This document shows positions 52,376 to 61,104 of a stretch of 64,000 nucleotides of DNA, piece by piece. The notes under the pieces were generated by a model. That model made no database searches. It was given only the letters and a program-made list of their open reading frames with translations, and was not told the origin of the DNA. The DNA comes from Gemmatimonadota bacterium. GTDB lineage: Bacteria > Gemmatimonadota > Gemmatimonadetes > Gemmatimonadales > Gemmatimonadaceae. Location of the stretch: positions 49,822-113,821 of the forward strand of contig JANYHJ010000175.1 of NCBI GenBank assembly GCA_025359135.1. Direction: 5' to 3'. Each line of letters opens with the position of its first letter. Position 1 is the first letter of the stretch. A program made the position numbers and the translations under genes.

Positions 52376-52810
52376 CTACACCATGCGGGCCAGCTGATCG
52401 GCAATCACGAGATCGAGCAGCAGCAGCGCGAGCCCCTGCAGGACGATGCCGAGTCCGGCGCCGACGGCGCCGAGCCGGCGCCCCATGGTCCAACCCGCCA
52501 GCGCCAGTGTCACGCCCACGGCGACGTAGCCCGCGTCCAGCCCGGCGTTGAGCCAGAGAAATCGCTCGAGACGTCGCGCTGACGAGAGGTCGCGCAATGC
52601 CAACGACCCGCGCGCCGCCCACACGATCAGGAGGTCGACCGCTCCCCAGGCCGCGGTCTGGATCGCAAAGTGGAAGAGCAGTGGAGAGGTACGCCTGCGG
52701 AACCGGAGAAAGGCGATCCCGGCCGTTCCGATCAGGATCGATCCGACGGCCCAGCTGGCCAGGCGGAGCAGATGCGCGCGTTCGGCGTCGAGTAGAGTGT
52801 CGGCCCACAT
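52376..52810 (-). CDS. four-helix integral membrane protein of unknown function
   Basis: About 144 aa from ATG 52810 (ATG 52819 alternative). Four hydrophobic helices are visible (SWAVGSILIGTAGIAFL; FAIQTAAWGAVDLLIVWA; LDAGYVAVGVTLALAGW; GLGIVLQGLALLLLDLVIA). The arrangement resembles small uncharacterised membrane families. It lies between the HD hydrolase gene and the polysaccharide-type gene, all on the minus strand. Confidence 0.7.
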   Translation of the reverse strand: MWADTLLDAERAHLLRLASWAVGSILIGTAGIAFLRFRRRTSPLLFHFAIQTAAWGAVDLLIVWAARGSLALRDLSSARRLERFLWLNAGLDAGYVAVGVTLALAGWTMGRRLGAVGAGLGIVLQGLALLLLDLVIADQLARMV

Positions 52811-52846
52811 CGCGGTCAATCTACGGATCGCAGGTGGAATCGCGCA

Positions 52847-54418
52847 TCACGCGGGCTCGAGCGCGACGACGCCGCGGATCGTGATGCCACGCGCGCCGAG
52901 CCGCTCGCGCGTGCGTCGCATCGCCGAGAGCGAGGTCTCGCCCGGCACGGCCACCACGAGCGCGTCGACCACGCGTGCCGGCGCGAGCAGTGCTTCGGCA
53001 ATCGGCGTGTCGGCCGGTGTGACCATCACGAGCATAAGGTCGTAGCCATCGGCCACTGCGCCGAGCGCGCGGGCGGCGTCGTCCATCGCCACGGTGCCCG
53101 GCGCAAACTTGAGCGACGTACCGGGGGGAATGACGTCGAGCGGTGCTGCGTGCGAGCCGATGTGCGCGTGGATCGCGGCGCTCCAGGTCAGACCGCGTGC
53201 GAGCACGTCGGTGACGCCGGGGGTCGCGGGCCGCCGCAGCTGCACGGAGGCGCGCGCTGCCTGCGTGTCGGTGTCCACGAGCAGGACCGCGCGACCGGCG
53301 GCTGCGACGGCCGTCGCGATGGCGACCGAGACGTGTGCGGCCTCCGCGCTCTCGAGGCCGATGATGGCGAGGCGCGACCCGGGCACGAACGCGGGAGTGA
53401 CCCGTCCCAGTAGCCGGTCCGTCGCCTCGCGTAGTCCGGATGAGCCGTCGTCGGGCAGTCGTCCCACGATCGGCGCGCGGGCGACGATCTGTGCATCGAC
53501 CTCGCCGGCGAAGCGCGGATCGGCGAACTCGAGCGTGAGGGATGCCGCGGCGCCAAGCGCGAGGCCGAGCGCCAGTGCGGCGACGAGCATCGCGGTTGGC
53601 GGCGCGTTCACGTTCGCACTCTCGCGCGCGGCAGTGAGGGCCGCCTGTGCCCGCGTGTTCACTTGCCGTGCGAGCGCCAGTTGCCGCTCGGTGGCATCGC
53701 CTTCGCGCGTGAGCGTGTCGACGCGTGCGCGCAGCAGTAGCGTGTCGTCGGGGGCGTCGCCACGCAGGGCGCTGCGCCGGCCACGAGCGAGTGCGATGAG
53801 CGCGCCACCGATGGCGCGCGAGCGCTCGGTAAGCGCCACGTAGAGCGAATCGAGGGCGGCGCGTGTGCCATAGCCCTTCTGCTCGCGCACGACGTCGTCG
53901 AGTGAATCGAGGAGGGGTGCGACGCGCTCATCGTGCGCCAAGGCGCGAGCGAGCGCGAGTTCGCGATAGATGGAGGGGAGCGGTGCACGCTCGGCGCGCG
54001 CGATGAGGCGCGAGAGCTCGCGTCCCATCGTGGCGGTCGAGTCGGCGGCAGCCGCCGGGCGCGGTCGTTCGGCCGTGGCAGAGTCGGCGCTGTCCGCAGC
54101 GACAAGCGCGAGGCGCAGGGAATCGAGACTGTGCGCGGTGCGGACGCGTCGTCGATCGACGTCGTGCTGCCGCGCGAGGATCGGCAGCGTATCGAGGTGG
54201 CGCTGCGCGACCGGGCTCAGCTCGGCGGCACGTCGCTGGCCAGCCGGCAGGACGATGAGCGCCAGTAGCGTGAGGAGAAAGACGGCGCCAGCCACCACGC
54301 CGATGCGAACCGGATGCCGGAGTGCGTTGCGGGCGCGGGCGCGTAGCCAAGGTGCCCCGCCCGGAAACAACTCGGGGGCGGAAGCGTCGTGCGCCTCCGC
54401 CCCCGGTTGACCGGTCAT
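52847..54418 (-). CDS. Wzz/BY-kinase-like protein with degenerate P-loop
   Basis: 523 aa in a Wzc-like layout: a TM helix (VRIGVVAGAVFLLTLLALIVL, ~38-58), a ~230-residue periplasmic helical region rich in Arg/Ala/Asp, a second TM helix (TAMLVAALALGLALGAAASL), then a cytoplasmic MinD/BY-kinase fold. The Walker A position reads GLESAEAAHVSVA, without the GK[ST] needed for ATP, whereas the Walker A' strand VLLVDTD is kept. There is no C-terminal Tyr cluster. It is therefore probably not an active tyrosine kinase but may act as a polymer-length regulator. No glycosyltransferases are adjacent. Confidence 0.8.
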   Translation of the reverse strand: MTGQPGAEAHDASAPELFPGGAPWLRARARNALRHPVRIGVVAGAVFLLTLLALIVLPAGQRRAAELSPVAQRHLDTLPILARQHDVDRRRVRTAHSLDSLRLALVAADSADSATAERPRPAAAADSTATMGRELSRLIARAERAPLPSIYRELALARALAHDERVAPLLDSLDDVVREQKGYGTRAALDSLYVALTERSRAIGGALIALARGRRSALRGDAPDDTLLLRARVDTLTREGDATERQLALARQVNTRAQAALTAARESANVNAPPTAMLVAALALGLALGAAASLTLEFADPRFAGEVDAQIVARAPIVGRLPDDGSSGLREATDRLLGRVTPAFVPGSRLAIIGLESAEAAHVSVAIATAVAAAGRAVLLVDTDTQAARASVQLRRPATPGVTDVLARGLTWSAAIHAHIGSHAAPLDVIPPGTSLKFAPGTVAMDDAARALGAVADGYDLMLVMVTPADTPIAEALLAPARVVDALVVAVPGETSLSAMRRTRERLGARGITIRGVVALEPA

Positions 54419-54434
54419 GTGAGCCTGAATCGGC

Positions 54435-54953
54435 TTACTTGACGGTGACGACGCCCTTCATGCCCATCGCGAGGTGCGGCGTGCAGTTGAAGGCGTACGT
54501 GCCCGCCTTGATGCCGCCGAACGAGACGGTGATGACATCGCCAGCGTTCATCTTCATCGCGCTGGAGAGCTCACCCATCTTGTCCGCGCCCATGTTGGCG
54601 TCGAGCTGCGCCTTGGCAGTCGCCGCGAGCTTGGTGCCGTCGAACGCGACGTTGTGGGGGCCACCGCCGACGACGACGAACTTGATGCCATCGCCCGAGG
54701 CAATCGTGACGTTGGCGGGCTCGAAGCGATAGCCCTTGTCGTCACCGACCATCTTGATCTCGACGGTCTTGCCGGTGATCGGCGCTGCTGCACCTGCGGT
54801 CGCCGGAGCGGCCGCGGCCGGGGAAGCTGCCGGAGCTGCTGCGGGCGACGCAGCCGCCGGCTCAGCCGCCGGGGTCGTCTCCGCCTTCTTCTCACCGCCG
54901 CACGCGGCGAGCACAAGCGCACTCGTCACGAGCGCGAAACCGTTGAAACGCAT
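54435..54953 (-). CDS. azurin/plastocyanin-like cupredoxin lipoprotein
   Basis: 172 aa. Lipobox LVLAAC gives Cys18. An Ala/Pro linker (~25-60) leads to a blue-copper domain: His in GGGPHNVAF, Cys in FNCTPH, His directly after, and Met in HLAMGM complete the type 1 copper site. It should shuttle electrons in the periplasm, tethered to a membrane. The start has a strong GGAGG. It is 16 bases upstream of the Wzz-like gene and probably cotranscribed. Confidence 0.93.
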   Translation of the reverse strand: MRFNGFALVTSALVLAACGGEKKAETTPAAEPAAASPAAAPAASPAAAAPATAGAAAPITGKTVEIKMVGDDKGYRFEPANVTIASGDGIKFVVVGGGPHNVAFDGTKLAATAKAQLDANMGADKMGELSSAMKMNAGDVITVSFGGIKAGTYAFNCTPHLAMGMKGVVTVK

Positions 54954-54991
54954 GTCTGGAGGCCTCCTAAAGCCTGTCTAGTTGTCTTCTG

Positions 54992-54997
54992 TATACT
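54992..54997 (+). promoter_or_regulatory. candidate -10 for the his leader transcript
   Basis: TATACT about 70 bases upstream of the leader-peptide start. No good -35. The same AT-rich patch also reads TATACA on the minus strand, so it may belong to the cupredoxin gene instead. Confidence 0.4.
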
Positions 54998-55072
54998 CGC
55001 GGAACCCCGCGAGCCCGAAAAAGATAGCCAAAGCTTGCGCCCGAGGGTACTGCCTCGATAGCCTTTCAGGCT

Positions 55073-55153
55073 GTGAATAGCCGCTCTCTTGCCCACGCGC
55101 AGCGTCACCACCACGGCCGCCCCGGCCGGGGGGGAGTGCGCGAGCACATGTAG
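55073..55153 (+). CDS. candidate histidine leader peptide (attenuator)
   Basis: 26-codon frame GTG 55073 to TAG 55151: MNSRSLAHAQRHHHGRPGRG... with three consecutive His codons (55106-55114) and five His in all. Followed 40 bases later by a terminator upstream of hisG, it matches the layout of the E. coli/Salmonella his leader. The start codon lacks a clear ribosome site, and the His run is shorter than in enterics, so this is a strong hypothesis rather than proof. Confidence 0.6.
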   Translation: MNSRSLAHAQRHHHGRPGRGGVREHM

Positions 55154-55173
55154 GTGTGCGCGCGACTGCTCGT

Positions 55174-55219
55174 GCGGGAAGATCCCGCCCCTCCGGCCCG
55201 TCCACTTTTGGACGGGCCG
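55174..55219 (+). terminator. his attenuator: pause hairpin and intrinsic terminator
   Basis: A small hairpin GCGGGA-AGA-TCCCGC (55174-55188) is followed by a perfect 11-bp stem CGGCCCGTCCA / TGGACGGGCCG (55194-55219) with a CTTT loop, then TCGTCATTTTTG. It ends 41 bases before the hisG ATG, so it would stop transcription before the structural genes unless disrupted. The CCGGCC in the leader-peptide region can pair with the 5' arm as an antiterminator. Confidence 0.75.
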
Positions 55220-55259
55220 TCGTCATTTTTGCCCGTCCCTTCCCGAAATCCCGACGTTC

Positions 55260-56129
55260 ATGCTGAAGATTGCGCTCCCGAACAAGGGACGCCTTGCCGA
55301 CAAAACGCGCGAACTGCTGGCCGATGCCGGTCTCGAAGTCCGGGGTCGCGGTGAGCGGGCGCTCACGGCATCCCTGGGCGATGAATTCGAGGCTCTGTTC
55401 GTGCGGGCTCAGGACATCGCCGAATTCGTGGCGGATGGAGCCGCCGATGCCGGCGTCACCGGCCGAGACCTCGTCGAGGAGGCGGGCCGCGAGCTGCACG
55501 AGTTGCTCGACCTGGAGTTCGGCCGGTGCCGGCTCGTGGTGGCCGCCAAGGAGGACACTGGCATCACGACGCTGGCGTCGCTCCCGCATGCTGCGCGGCC
55601 GCGCGTCGCCACCGTCTTTCCGAAACTGGCGGCGCGCTACTTCGCCGGCCTCGGTCGTCCGGTGGAAATCGTGCCAGTTTCCGGCGCGGCGGAAATTGCA
55701 CCGCATCTGGGGATCGCCGACCTCATCGTCGACCTGACGTCCACGGGATCCACGCTCAAGGTGAACGGCATGCGAGAGGTGGCGACGGTGCTCCAGTCGT
55801 CGGCGCGCCTCGTGACATCGCCGGCAACGTTCGCGGATCCTGCGCGGCGCGGACCCCTCGAGGGACTCGCCACCGCGCTCGCCTCGGTGCTGCGCGCGCG
55901 CGGCCAGCGCTACGTGATGGCCAACGTGCCGCGCAGCGCCCTCGATCGGGTGCGCGCCGTGCTGCCCGGGCTCAACGGGCCAACGGTCATCGACATCATG
56001 AACGGTGGGTCCTGCGTGGCCGTTCATGCGGTGGTGGCGGCCAAGTCGATCTACCGCACGATCGCCGACCTGAAATCACTGGGCGGCGAAGGAATTCTCG
56101 TTACTCGCATCGAACGCCTCACGCCATGA
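55260..56129 (+). CDS. hisG: ATP phosphoribosyltransferase (long form)
   Basis: 289 aa from ATG 55260. First step of histidine synthesis. Catalytic segment LIVDLTSTGSTLKVNG binds PRPP, with DAGVTGRDLVEE upstream. The C-terminal ~75-residue ACT-like domain (YVMANVPRSALDRV) shows the long, self-regulated form, so no hisZ is needed. The frame is open back to 55089, but the terminator lies inside that extension, so it is not coding. Heads the nine-gene his operon; the next gene overlaps by 4 bases. Confidence 0.97.
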   Translation: MLKIALPNKGRLADKTRELLADAGLEVRGRGERALTASLGDEFEALFVRAQDIAEFVADGAADAGVTGRDLVEEAGRELHELLDLEFGRCRLVVAAKEDTGITTLASLPHAARPRVATVFPKLAARYFAGLGRPVEIVPVSGAAEIAPHLGIADLIVDLTSTGSTLKVNGMREVATVLQSSARLVTSPATFADPARRGPLEGLATALASVLRARGQRYVMANVPRSALDRVRAVLPGLNGPTVIDIMNGGSCVAVHAVVAAKSIYRTIADLKSLGGEGILVTRIERLTP

Positions 56130-57454
56130 TTCCCGCCGACGACGACATCACGCGCGTTCCGCTGCGTGCACATGGGCGCCTCGCCACGCTGGCCGACGCT
56201 GATCGCGCGGCGATCCTCGCGCGTGCGATGGCGCGCGACGACGACGCCGTGCGCACGCAGGTGTCCGCCATCCTCGACTACGTGCGCGATCGCGGCGACG
56301 AGGCGCTGCTCGCGCTCACGCGCGAGCTCGACCTGGTTCAGCTGCCGGCACTGGAGGTACCGCGCGCCAGGCTCGACGCCGCGCTCGCCGGTCTCGCGAG
56401 CGACGTGCGCGGCGCGCTCGAACGCGCCGCCGGCAACCTGCGCCGCGCGAGCGAGGCAGCGCGTCCGACCGAAGTAGTCGTTGAGACGGAACCCGGCGTC
56501 ACCGTGGGTCGGCGACCTGACGCGCTCGATCGCGTCGGCATCTACGTGCCGGGCGGCCGCGCCGCGTATCCGAGTTCGGTCCTGATGGGCGTGATTCCGG
56601 CGGTCGTCGCGGGCGTTCGGGAAATCATCGTCTGTTCGCCACCGAGGCCGGACGGGTATCCGGCCGCCAGCGTGCTCGCCGCGGCCGCCCTCGCGGGCGC
56701 GCACCGCGTCTTCGCCGTGGGCGGCGCCCAAGCGGTCGGCGCGCTGGCCTTCGGCACGGACACGATCCCGCGCGTGGACCGGATCGTCGGTCCCGGAAAT
56801 GCGTTCGTGAACGAAGCGAAGCTGCAGGTCTCCTCGCTGGTGGGCATCGACAGCCCCGCGGGGCCAAGCGAAGTGATCATTCTCGCGGATGCCGCCACGT
56901 CTTCGTTGCTCGTCGCGCGCGAGATGGTGGCGCAGGCCGAGCACGACCCGCAGGCGAGCGTGATCGCGATCGTGGTCGGCGCGGACGATGCCATCAACGC
57001 GATTGACGAGGCACTGGCGGGGCTCGTACGCACCGCCGGTCGCAAGGCGATCGTGCGGCAGGCGCTCGGCACGCGCGGGGCGTTGCTCGCGGTGGACTCG
57101 GTGGAGGAAGCGGTTGCCTTTGCCAATGCGTTCGCCGCCGAACACGTGCTCGTGGCCGTAGCCGACGCCGACGCGGTGCTTCCGGCGTTGCGCGGGCATG
57201 GCGCGGTGTTCGTTGGTGCCTCAAGCTCCGTGGCGTTCGGCGACTACGTCACCGGGGCCAACCATGTGCTTCCGACGGGCGGGCTAGCGCGATCATTCTC
57301 GGGACTGTCGACGGAGTCGTTCATGCGATGGACGTCCTGGCAGCGAGTGACACCGGAAGCAGCCGCACGGCTGTCGGCCGACACCGCGAGCCTTGCCGAC
57401 GTGGAAGGATTGCCAGGGCACGCAGCCGCCGCGCGCGGATGGGAGAGAGCATGA
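56126..57454 (+). CDS. hisD: histidinol dehydrogenase
   Basis: 442 aa. Oxidises histidinol to histidine with two NAD, zinc-dependent. GPSEVIILAD, AEHDPQASVIAI and the C-terminal GANHVLPTGG and YLRxTSWQ-like segments fit the family. The N-terminal PDDAR-like entry is replaced by a short charged stretch, which is common. Overlaps hisG and hisC by 4 bases each. Confidence 0.97.
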   Translation: MIPADDDITRVPLRAHGRLATLADADRAAILARAMARDDDAVRTQVSAILDYVRDRGDEALLALTRELDLVQLPALEVPRARLDAALAGLASDVRGALERAAGNLRRASEAARPTEVVVETEPGVTVGRRPDALDRVGIYVPGGRAAYPSSVLMGVIPAVVAGVREIIVCSPPRPDGYPAASVLAAAALAGAHRVFAVGGAQAVGALAFGTDTIPRVDRIVGPGNAFVNEAKLQVSSLVGIDSPAGPSEVIILADAATSSLLVAREMVAQAEHDPQASVIAIVVGADDAINAIDEALAGLVRTAGRKAIVRQALGTRGALLAVDSVEEAVAFANAFAAEHVLVAVADADAVLPALRGHGAVFVGASSSVAFGDYVTGANHVLPTGGLARSFSGLSTESFMRWTSWQRVTPEAAARLSADTASLADVEGLPGHAAAARGWERA

Positions 57455-58500
57455 ACAACATGGAGAGCGTGCCGACGCGGGACGGACTGGACGCGGTACC
57501 GCGCTACGCACCCGGCCGGAGCGCGGCCGCCGTCGATCTATCCGACTCCACGAACGTGTGGGGCGCGGCGCCCAGTGCAGTGAACGCCATCGCGCAGGCG
57601 GCGCGTGAGAGCTGGCGGTATCCGGCGATGTACAGCGAGCCACTGACCAGCGTCCTCGGCGCATATCACGGCGTGAGCGCGTCGAGCGTGATCACGGGGT
57701 GCGGCTCGGACGAGATCCTGCGCTCGGCGTTCAATGCGTACGGCGGGCCTGGTGCCGTGATCACGTGGATGGAACCGACCTTCGTGATGACGCCCGTGTT
57801 CGCGGCGCTGCTCGGTCTTGATGCACGTCCGGTGCGCATGACGTCCGAGCGTCCCTTCGATGCCGACGCGTTGCTCGCGACGAACGCGGCCGTGACCTAC
57901 CTCTGCTCGCCGAACAACCCCACCGGCAACCTCGTGCCGCGCGCGGAGCTGCTGCGCGTGATCGACCAGGCGCGCGGACTCGTGGTGCTCGATGAAGCGT
58001 ACGCCGACTATTCGGGAGAGACGCTGATCAGGGAGGCCGCGGAGCGCCCGAACCTGGTGGTCGCGCGGACGTTCTCAAAGTCGTTCGGCCTCGCCGGGCT
58101 GCGCGTCGGCTACGGCGTCGCGCATCCGCGGCTGGTGACGGCGATGGAACGGGCGCGCGGTCCATACACCGTGAATCTGCTCGCCGAACTGGCCGCGAGC
58201 GCCGCGATCACGCATGACGTCGCGTGGATGCAGGCGCGCGTGTCCGATGCGATCGCGATGCGCGAGCGGCTCGCGCGCGAGCTCGAGGCACTCGGCTTCG
58301 CGCCCTTCGCTTCGCTGGCCAACTTCATCCTTGTTCCGGTCAAGGATCCGGCGCGATTTTCGGCGGCCTGCGAGAGGCGCGGCGTGCTCGTGCGCGCCTT
58401 CGCGTCGCTGCCCTTCGTCGGCCCGGCCGTGCGGATTGCGGCGGCGCCGTGGGACACGTTGCAGAAGGTGGTCGACGCCGCGCGCCAGGTTGGCGCATGA
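57451..58500 (+). CDS. hisC: histidinol-phosphate aminotransferase
   Basis: 349 aa. PLP enzyme of class II: SPNNPTGN binds the cofactor ring, DEAYADYSGE is typical, and the PLP-lysine is in FSKSFGLAGLRVGYG. Converts imidazole acetol phosphate to histidinol phosphate, and may also act on aromatic acids. Overlaps hisD and hisH by 4 bases. Confidence 0.96.
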   Translation: MNNMESVPTRDGLDAVPRYAPGRSAAAVDLSDSTNVWGAAPSAVNAIAQAARESWRYPAMYSEPLTSVLGAYHGVSASSVITGCGSDEILRSAFNAYGGPGAVITWMEPTFVMTPVFAALLGLDARPVRMTSERPFDADALLATNAAVTYLCSPNNPTGNLVPRAELLRVIDQARGLVVLDEAYADYSGETLIREAAERPNLVVARTFSKSFGLAGLRVGYGVAHPRLVTAMERARGPYTVNLLAELAASAAITHDVAWMQARVSDAIAMRERLARELEALGFAPFASLANFILVPVKDPARFSAACERRGVLVRAFASLPFVGPAVRIAAAPWDTLQKVVDAARQVGA

Positions 58501-59096
58501 CGCGCGTGACGGTCTTCGACTACGGCGCGGGCAACCTGCACTCGCTCGTGAAGGCGCTTGAAGCCGGCGGGGCCACCGTGGTTCTCGAGCGCGATGCTGC
58601 GGCGCTGGGCACGGCCACGGCGATCGTGCTGCCGGGCGTGGGTGCGTTCGCGCCGGCGGCGGCGGCGCGCGCGCGCGGTCTCGACGTGGTGCGCGCCTCG
58701 GTTGACCGTGGCACACCGGTGCTGGGCATCTGTCTGGGCCTGCAGCTGCTCGCGGAGTCCAGCGACGAGGGTGCGGGTGCGGGACTCGGCGTGATGGCGG
58801 GGCGCGTCGAGCGACTCGAGGCCGCGCGCGTGCCGCAGATCGGCTGGAACGCGATCGAGTCGCCGCGCGATCCCCTGTTGGCTAGCGCGCAACTCGACGA
58901 GGCGTACTATGCCAACAGCTACGTGGTGCGACCGACGCGCCCCGAACAGGTGGTGGCGTGGAGCACGCACGAGCATGACCGGTTTGCCGCGGTCATGCGG
59001 GTCGGTCGTACGGTTGGCGTGCAGTTCCATCCCGAGAAGAGTTCGCGCGCAGGGCTTTCGTTCGTGCGCGCGTGGGTCGAGGAGGCCGCGGCATGA
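58497..59096 (+). CDS. hisH: imidazole glycerol phosphate synthase glutaminase subunit
   Basis: 199 aa. Class I glutamine amidotransferase: nucleophile Cys in GICLGLQLL and His/Glu in GVQFHPEKSS. The N-terminal FDYGAGNLHSL is standard. It delivers ammonia to HisF, which is encoded three genes downstream. Overlaps both neighbours by 4 bases. Confidence 0.97.
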   Translation: MTRVTVFDYGAGNLHSLVKALEAGGATVVLERDAAALGTATAIVLPGVGAFAPAAAARARGLDVVRASVDRGTPVLGICLGLQLLAESSDEGAGAGLGVMAGRVERLEAARVPQIGWNAIESPRDPLLASAQLDEAYYANSYVVRPTRPEQVVAWSTHEHDRFAAVMRVGRTVGVQFHPEKSSRAGLSFVRAWVEEAAA

Positions 59097-59806
59097 TTGC
59101 GATTCCGGCAGTAGATCTGCGCGAAGGGGCGTGTGTGCAGCTGGTCGGTGGTGAGCTCGACGCCGAACGGGTGCGACTCGAGGATCCGGTCGCGGTCGCG
59201 CGCAACTGGGTGGCCCATGGCTTCACGCGCCTGCACGTGGTCGACCTCGATGCGGCGTTCGGGCGTGGTTCCAATGCCGACGTGATCGCGGAGATCTTGC
59301 GCGAGGTCGACATCGACGTCCAAGTGGGCGGCGGCGTGCGATCGGCGGAACGGATCGAGGCGTTGCTCACCGCGGGTGCCGATCGCGTCATCGTCGGCAC
59401 GCGCGCGCTCGAAGATCCGTGGTGGTTCGAGGAGATGACGTCGCGCTACCCACAGCAACTGATCGTGGCCTGCGACGTGCGCGAGCGGCGCGTCGTGACT
59501 CGCGGCTGGACGGAGACGACCTCGCGCCTGGTGCTCGACATGGTCGAGGAGCTTGAGCGGCTGCCGATCGGCGGCTTCCTGGTCACGGCCGTGCACAAGG
59601 AGGGCCGCATGGGCGGCACCGACCTGCCCCTCATGCAGGACGTGGCCGAGACCACGGAGGTGCCCGTGTTCGCGAGTGGCGGCATCGGGACCCTCACGGA
59701 CCTGCACGAGCTCGCGGATCGCGGCGTGTCGGGCTGCGTGCTCGGCATGGCGCTCTACACGGGCGCACTCGACCCGCGCGTCATCGCCGAGGAATTCACC
59801 GCATGA
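59093..59806 (+). CDS. hisA: ProFAR isomerase
   Basis: 237 aa. TIM barrel with the two catalytic Asp: PAVDLREG near the N-terminus and the second in the FLVTAVHKEGRMGGTD strand region; phosphate-binding turns VGGGVRS and ASGGIG are present. Ends in ATGA, overlapping the original hisB start codon. Confidence 0.97.
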   Translation: MIAIPAVDLREGACVQLVGGELDAERVRLEDPVAVARNWVAHGFTRLHVVDLDAAFGRGSNADVIAEILREVDIDVQVGGGVRSAERIEALLTAGADRVIVGTRALEDPWWFEEMTSRYPQQLIVACDVRERRVVTRGWTETTSRLVLDMVEELERLPIGGFLVTAVHKEGRMGGTDLPLMQDVAETTEVPVFASGGIGTLTDLHELADRGVSGCVLGMALYTGALDPRVIAEEFTA

Positions 59807-59844
59807 GCAGGGTCACGCGCTAAACGCGTGAGACGAGAATCACC

Positions 59845-60342
59845 GTGACGCTCACACGCGGCACGGGTCACTCGACGGTGCACACCACCGAGGCGTTCCT
59901 GGATCACATGCTCACGACACTCGCACGCTACTCGGGGATCGACTTGGAGGTCGACGCCGTGGGCGACCTGCGTCACCACCTGATCGAGGACGTGGCCATT
60001 GCGGTGGGTGCGGCCGTGGCGGCGGAGTTGCCGGCGACCGCGGCGCGCTTTGGCGATCGCGCGATGCCGATGGATGAAGCGCTGGTGCATTGTGCGCTCG
60101 ACGTTGGCGGACGCTTCTATTACCGCGGACCGCTCCCGAGTTCGCTGTACGACCACTGGATGCGGAGCTTTGCGGAACACGCGAGGTCGACGCTGCACCT
60201 CCGTGTGCTTCGCGGCACGGACCGGCACCACATCGTGGAGGGAGCGTTCAAGGCGTTGGGGTTCGCGCTGCGGGATGCGTTTGTCGAAACGGGCGCCGTG
60301 TTTTCCACCAAGGGCTCGATTGCGACGAGCGTAGCCGGGTAG
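59845..60342 (+). CDS. hisB: imidazoleglycerol-phosphate dehydratase, interrupted near the N-terminus
   Basis: 165 aa from GTG 59845 as the likely functional restart. The usual N-terminus is also present: ATG 59803 overlaps the hisA stop and reads MSRVTR, then an in-frame TAA (59821-59823), then TRETRITVTLTRGTG, which is the normal HisB strand ETxIxVxL. The manganese ligands are intact: FLDHML, LRHHLIEDVAIAVG and DRHHIVEGAFKALG. So the sequence has either an error, a real stop in codon 7 with restart at 59845, or readthrough. Starting at GTG 59845 loses the ETRIT strand residues. Confidence 0.88.
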   Translation: MTLTRGTGHSTVHTTEAFLDHMLTTLARYSGIDLEVDAVGDLRHHLIEDVAIAVGAAVAAELPATAARFGDRAMPMDEALVHCALDVGGRFYYRGPLPSSLYDHWMRSFAEHARSTLHLRVLRGTDRHHIVEGAFKALGFALRDAFVETGAVFSTKGSIATSVAG

Positions 60343-61104
60343 ATGCTGACGCGTCGAGTACTCGTCTGCCTGGACGTACGTGACGGTCGCGTGGTGAAGG
60401 GCGCCCGGTTCGTCGAGCTCCGCGACATCGGCGACCCGGCTGCCCTCGCCGAACACTACGAAGCCGAGGGCGCCGACGAGATCGTGTTCCTCGACGTCTC
60501 GGCCAGTGCCGACGGTCGAGGCACGCTGCTCGACACGGTGCGCCAGACCTCGGAGCGGCTCTTCATTCCGCTCACGGTCGGTGGCGGCGTGCGCAGCGTC
60601 GACGACGTCGGTCGTGCGCTTCGCGCCGGCGCCGACAAGGTGGCGATCAACTCTGCGGCGGTGGCGCGACCCGAACTGCTCACCGAGAGCGCCGCGCAAT
60701 TTGGCCGGCAGTGCGTGGTGGCGAGCATCGACGCGCGGCGCGAGGGCGCCGCTTGGCTGGTATGGACGCACGGCGCGCGCACGCGCACGGAGCTCGATGC
60801 GGTCGCTTGGGCGCAGGAGTGCGTGGCGCGTGGCGCGGGCGAGATCCTGCTCACGAGCATCGATCGCGACGGAGCGCGCACGGGATACGACCTGGCGCTC
60901 ACGCGCGCGGTGGCCGATACCGTGCCCGTGCCCGTGATCGCGTCCGGGGGTGCGGGCACACCGTCGCACCTCGTGTCGGCGATCCAAGCCGGCGGCGCAG
61001 ATGCGGTGCTGGTGGCTGGCATCGTGCACGATGGTGTGCACCGCGTGGCCACGTGCAAGGACGCCCTCCGTGCGGCCGGCATGCGCGTTCGAGCCGCTGC
61101 ATGA
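60343..61104 (+). CDS. hisF: imidazole glycerol phosphate synthase cyclase subunit
   Basis: 253 aa. TIM barrel with catalytic Asp in [13 protein letters not shown] (D11) and in VASIDARR (about D130); GGGVRS and SGGAGT bind phosphates. Receives ammonia from HisH. It starts right after the hisB stop and overlaps the phosphatase gene by 4 bases. Confidence 0.97.
   Translation: MLTRRVLVCLDVRDGRVVKGARFVELRDIGDPAALAEHYEAEGADEIVFLDVSASADGRGTLLDTVRQTSERLFIPLTVGGGVRSVDDVGRALRAGADKVAINSAAVARPELLTESAAQFGRQCVVASIDARREGAAWLVWTHGARTRTELDAVAWAQECVARGAGEILLTSIDRDGARTGYDLALTRAVADTVPVPVIASGGAGTPSHLVSAIQAGGADAVLVAGIVHDGVHRVATCKDALRAAGMRVRAAA

Noticed and set aside
55089..55259. N-terminal extension of hisG in frame from TTG 55089
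   Set aside because: It contains the intrinsic terminator, and the resulting sequence does not resemble HisG, whose homology starts at MLKIALPNKG.
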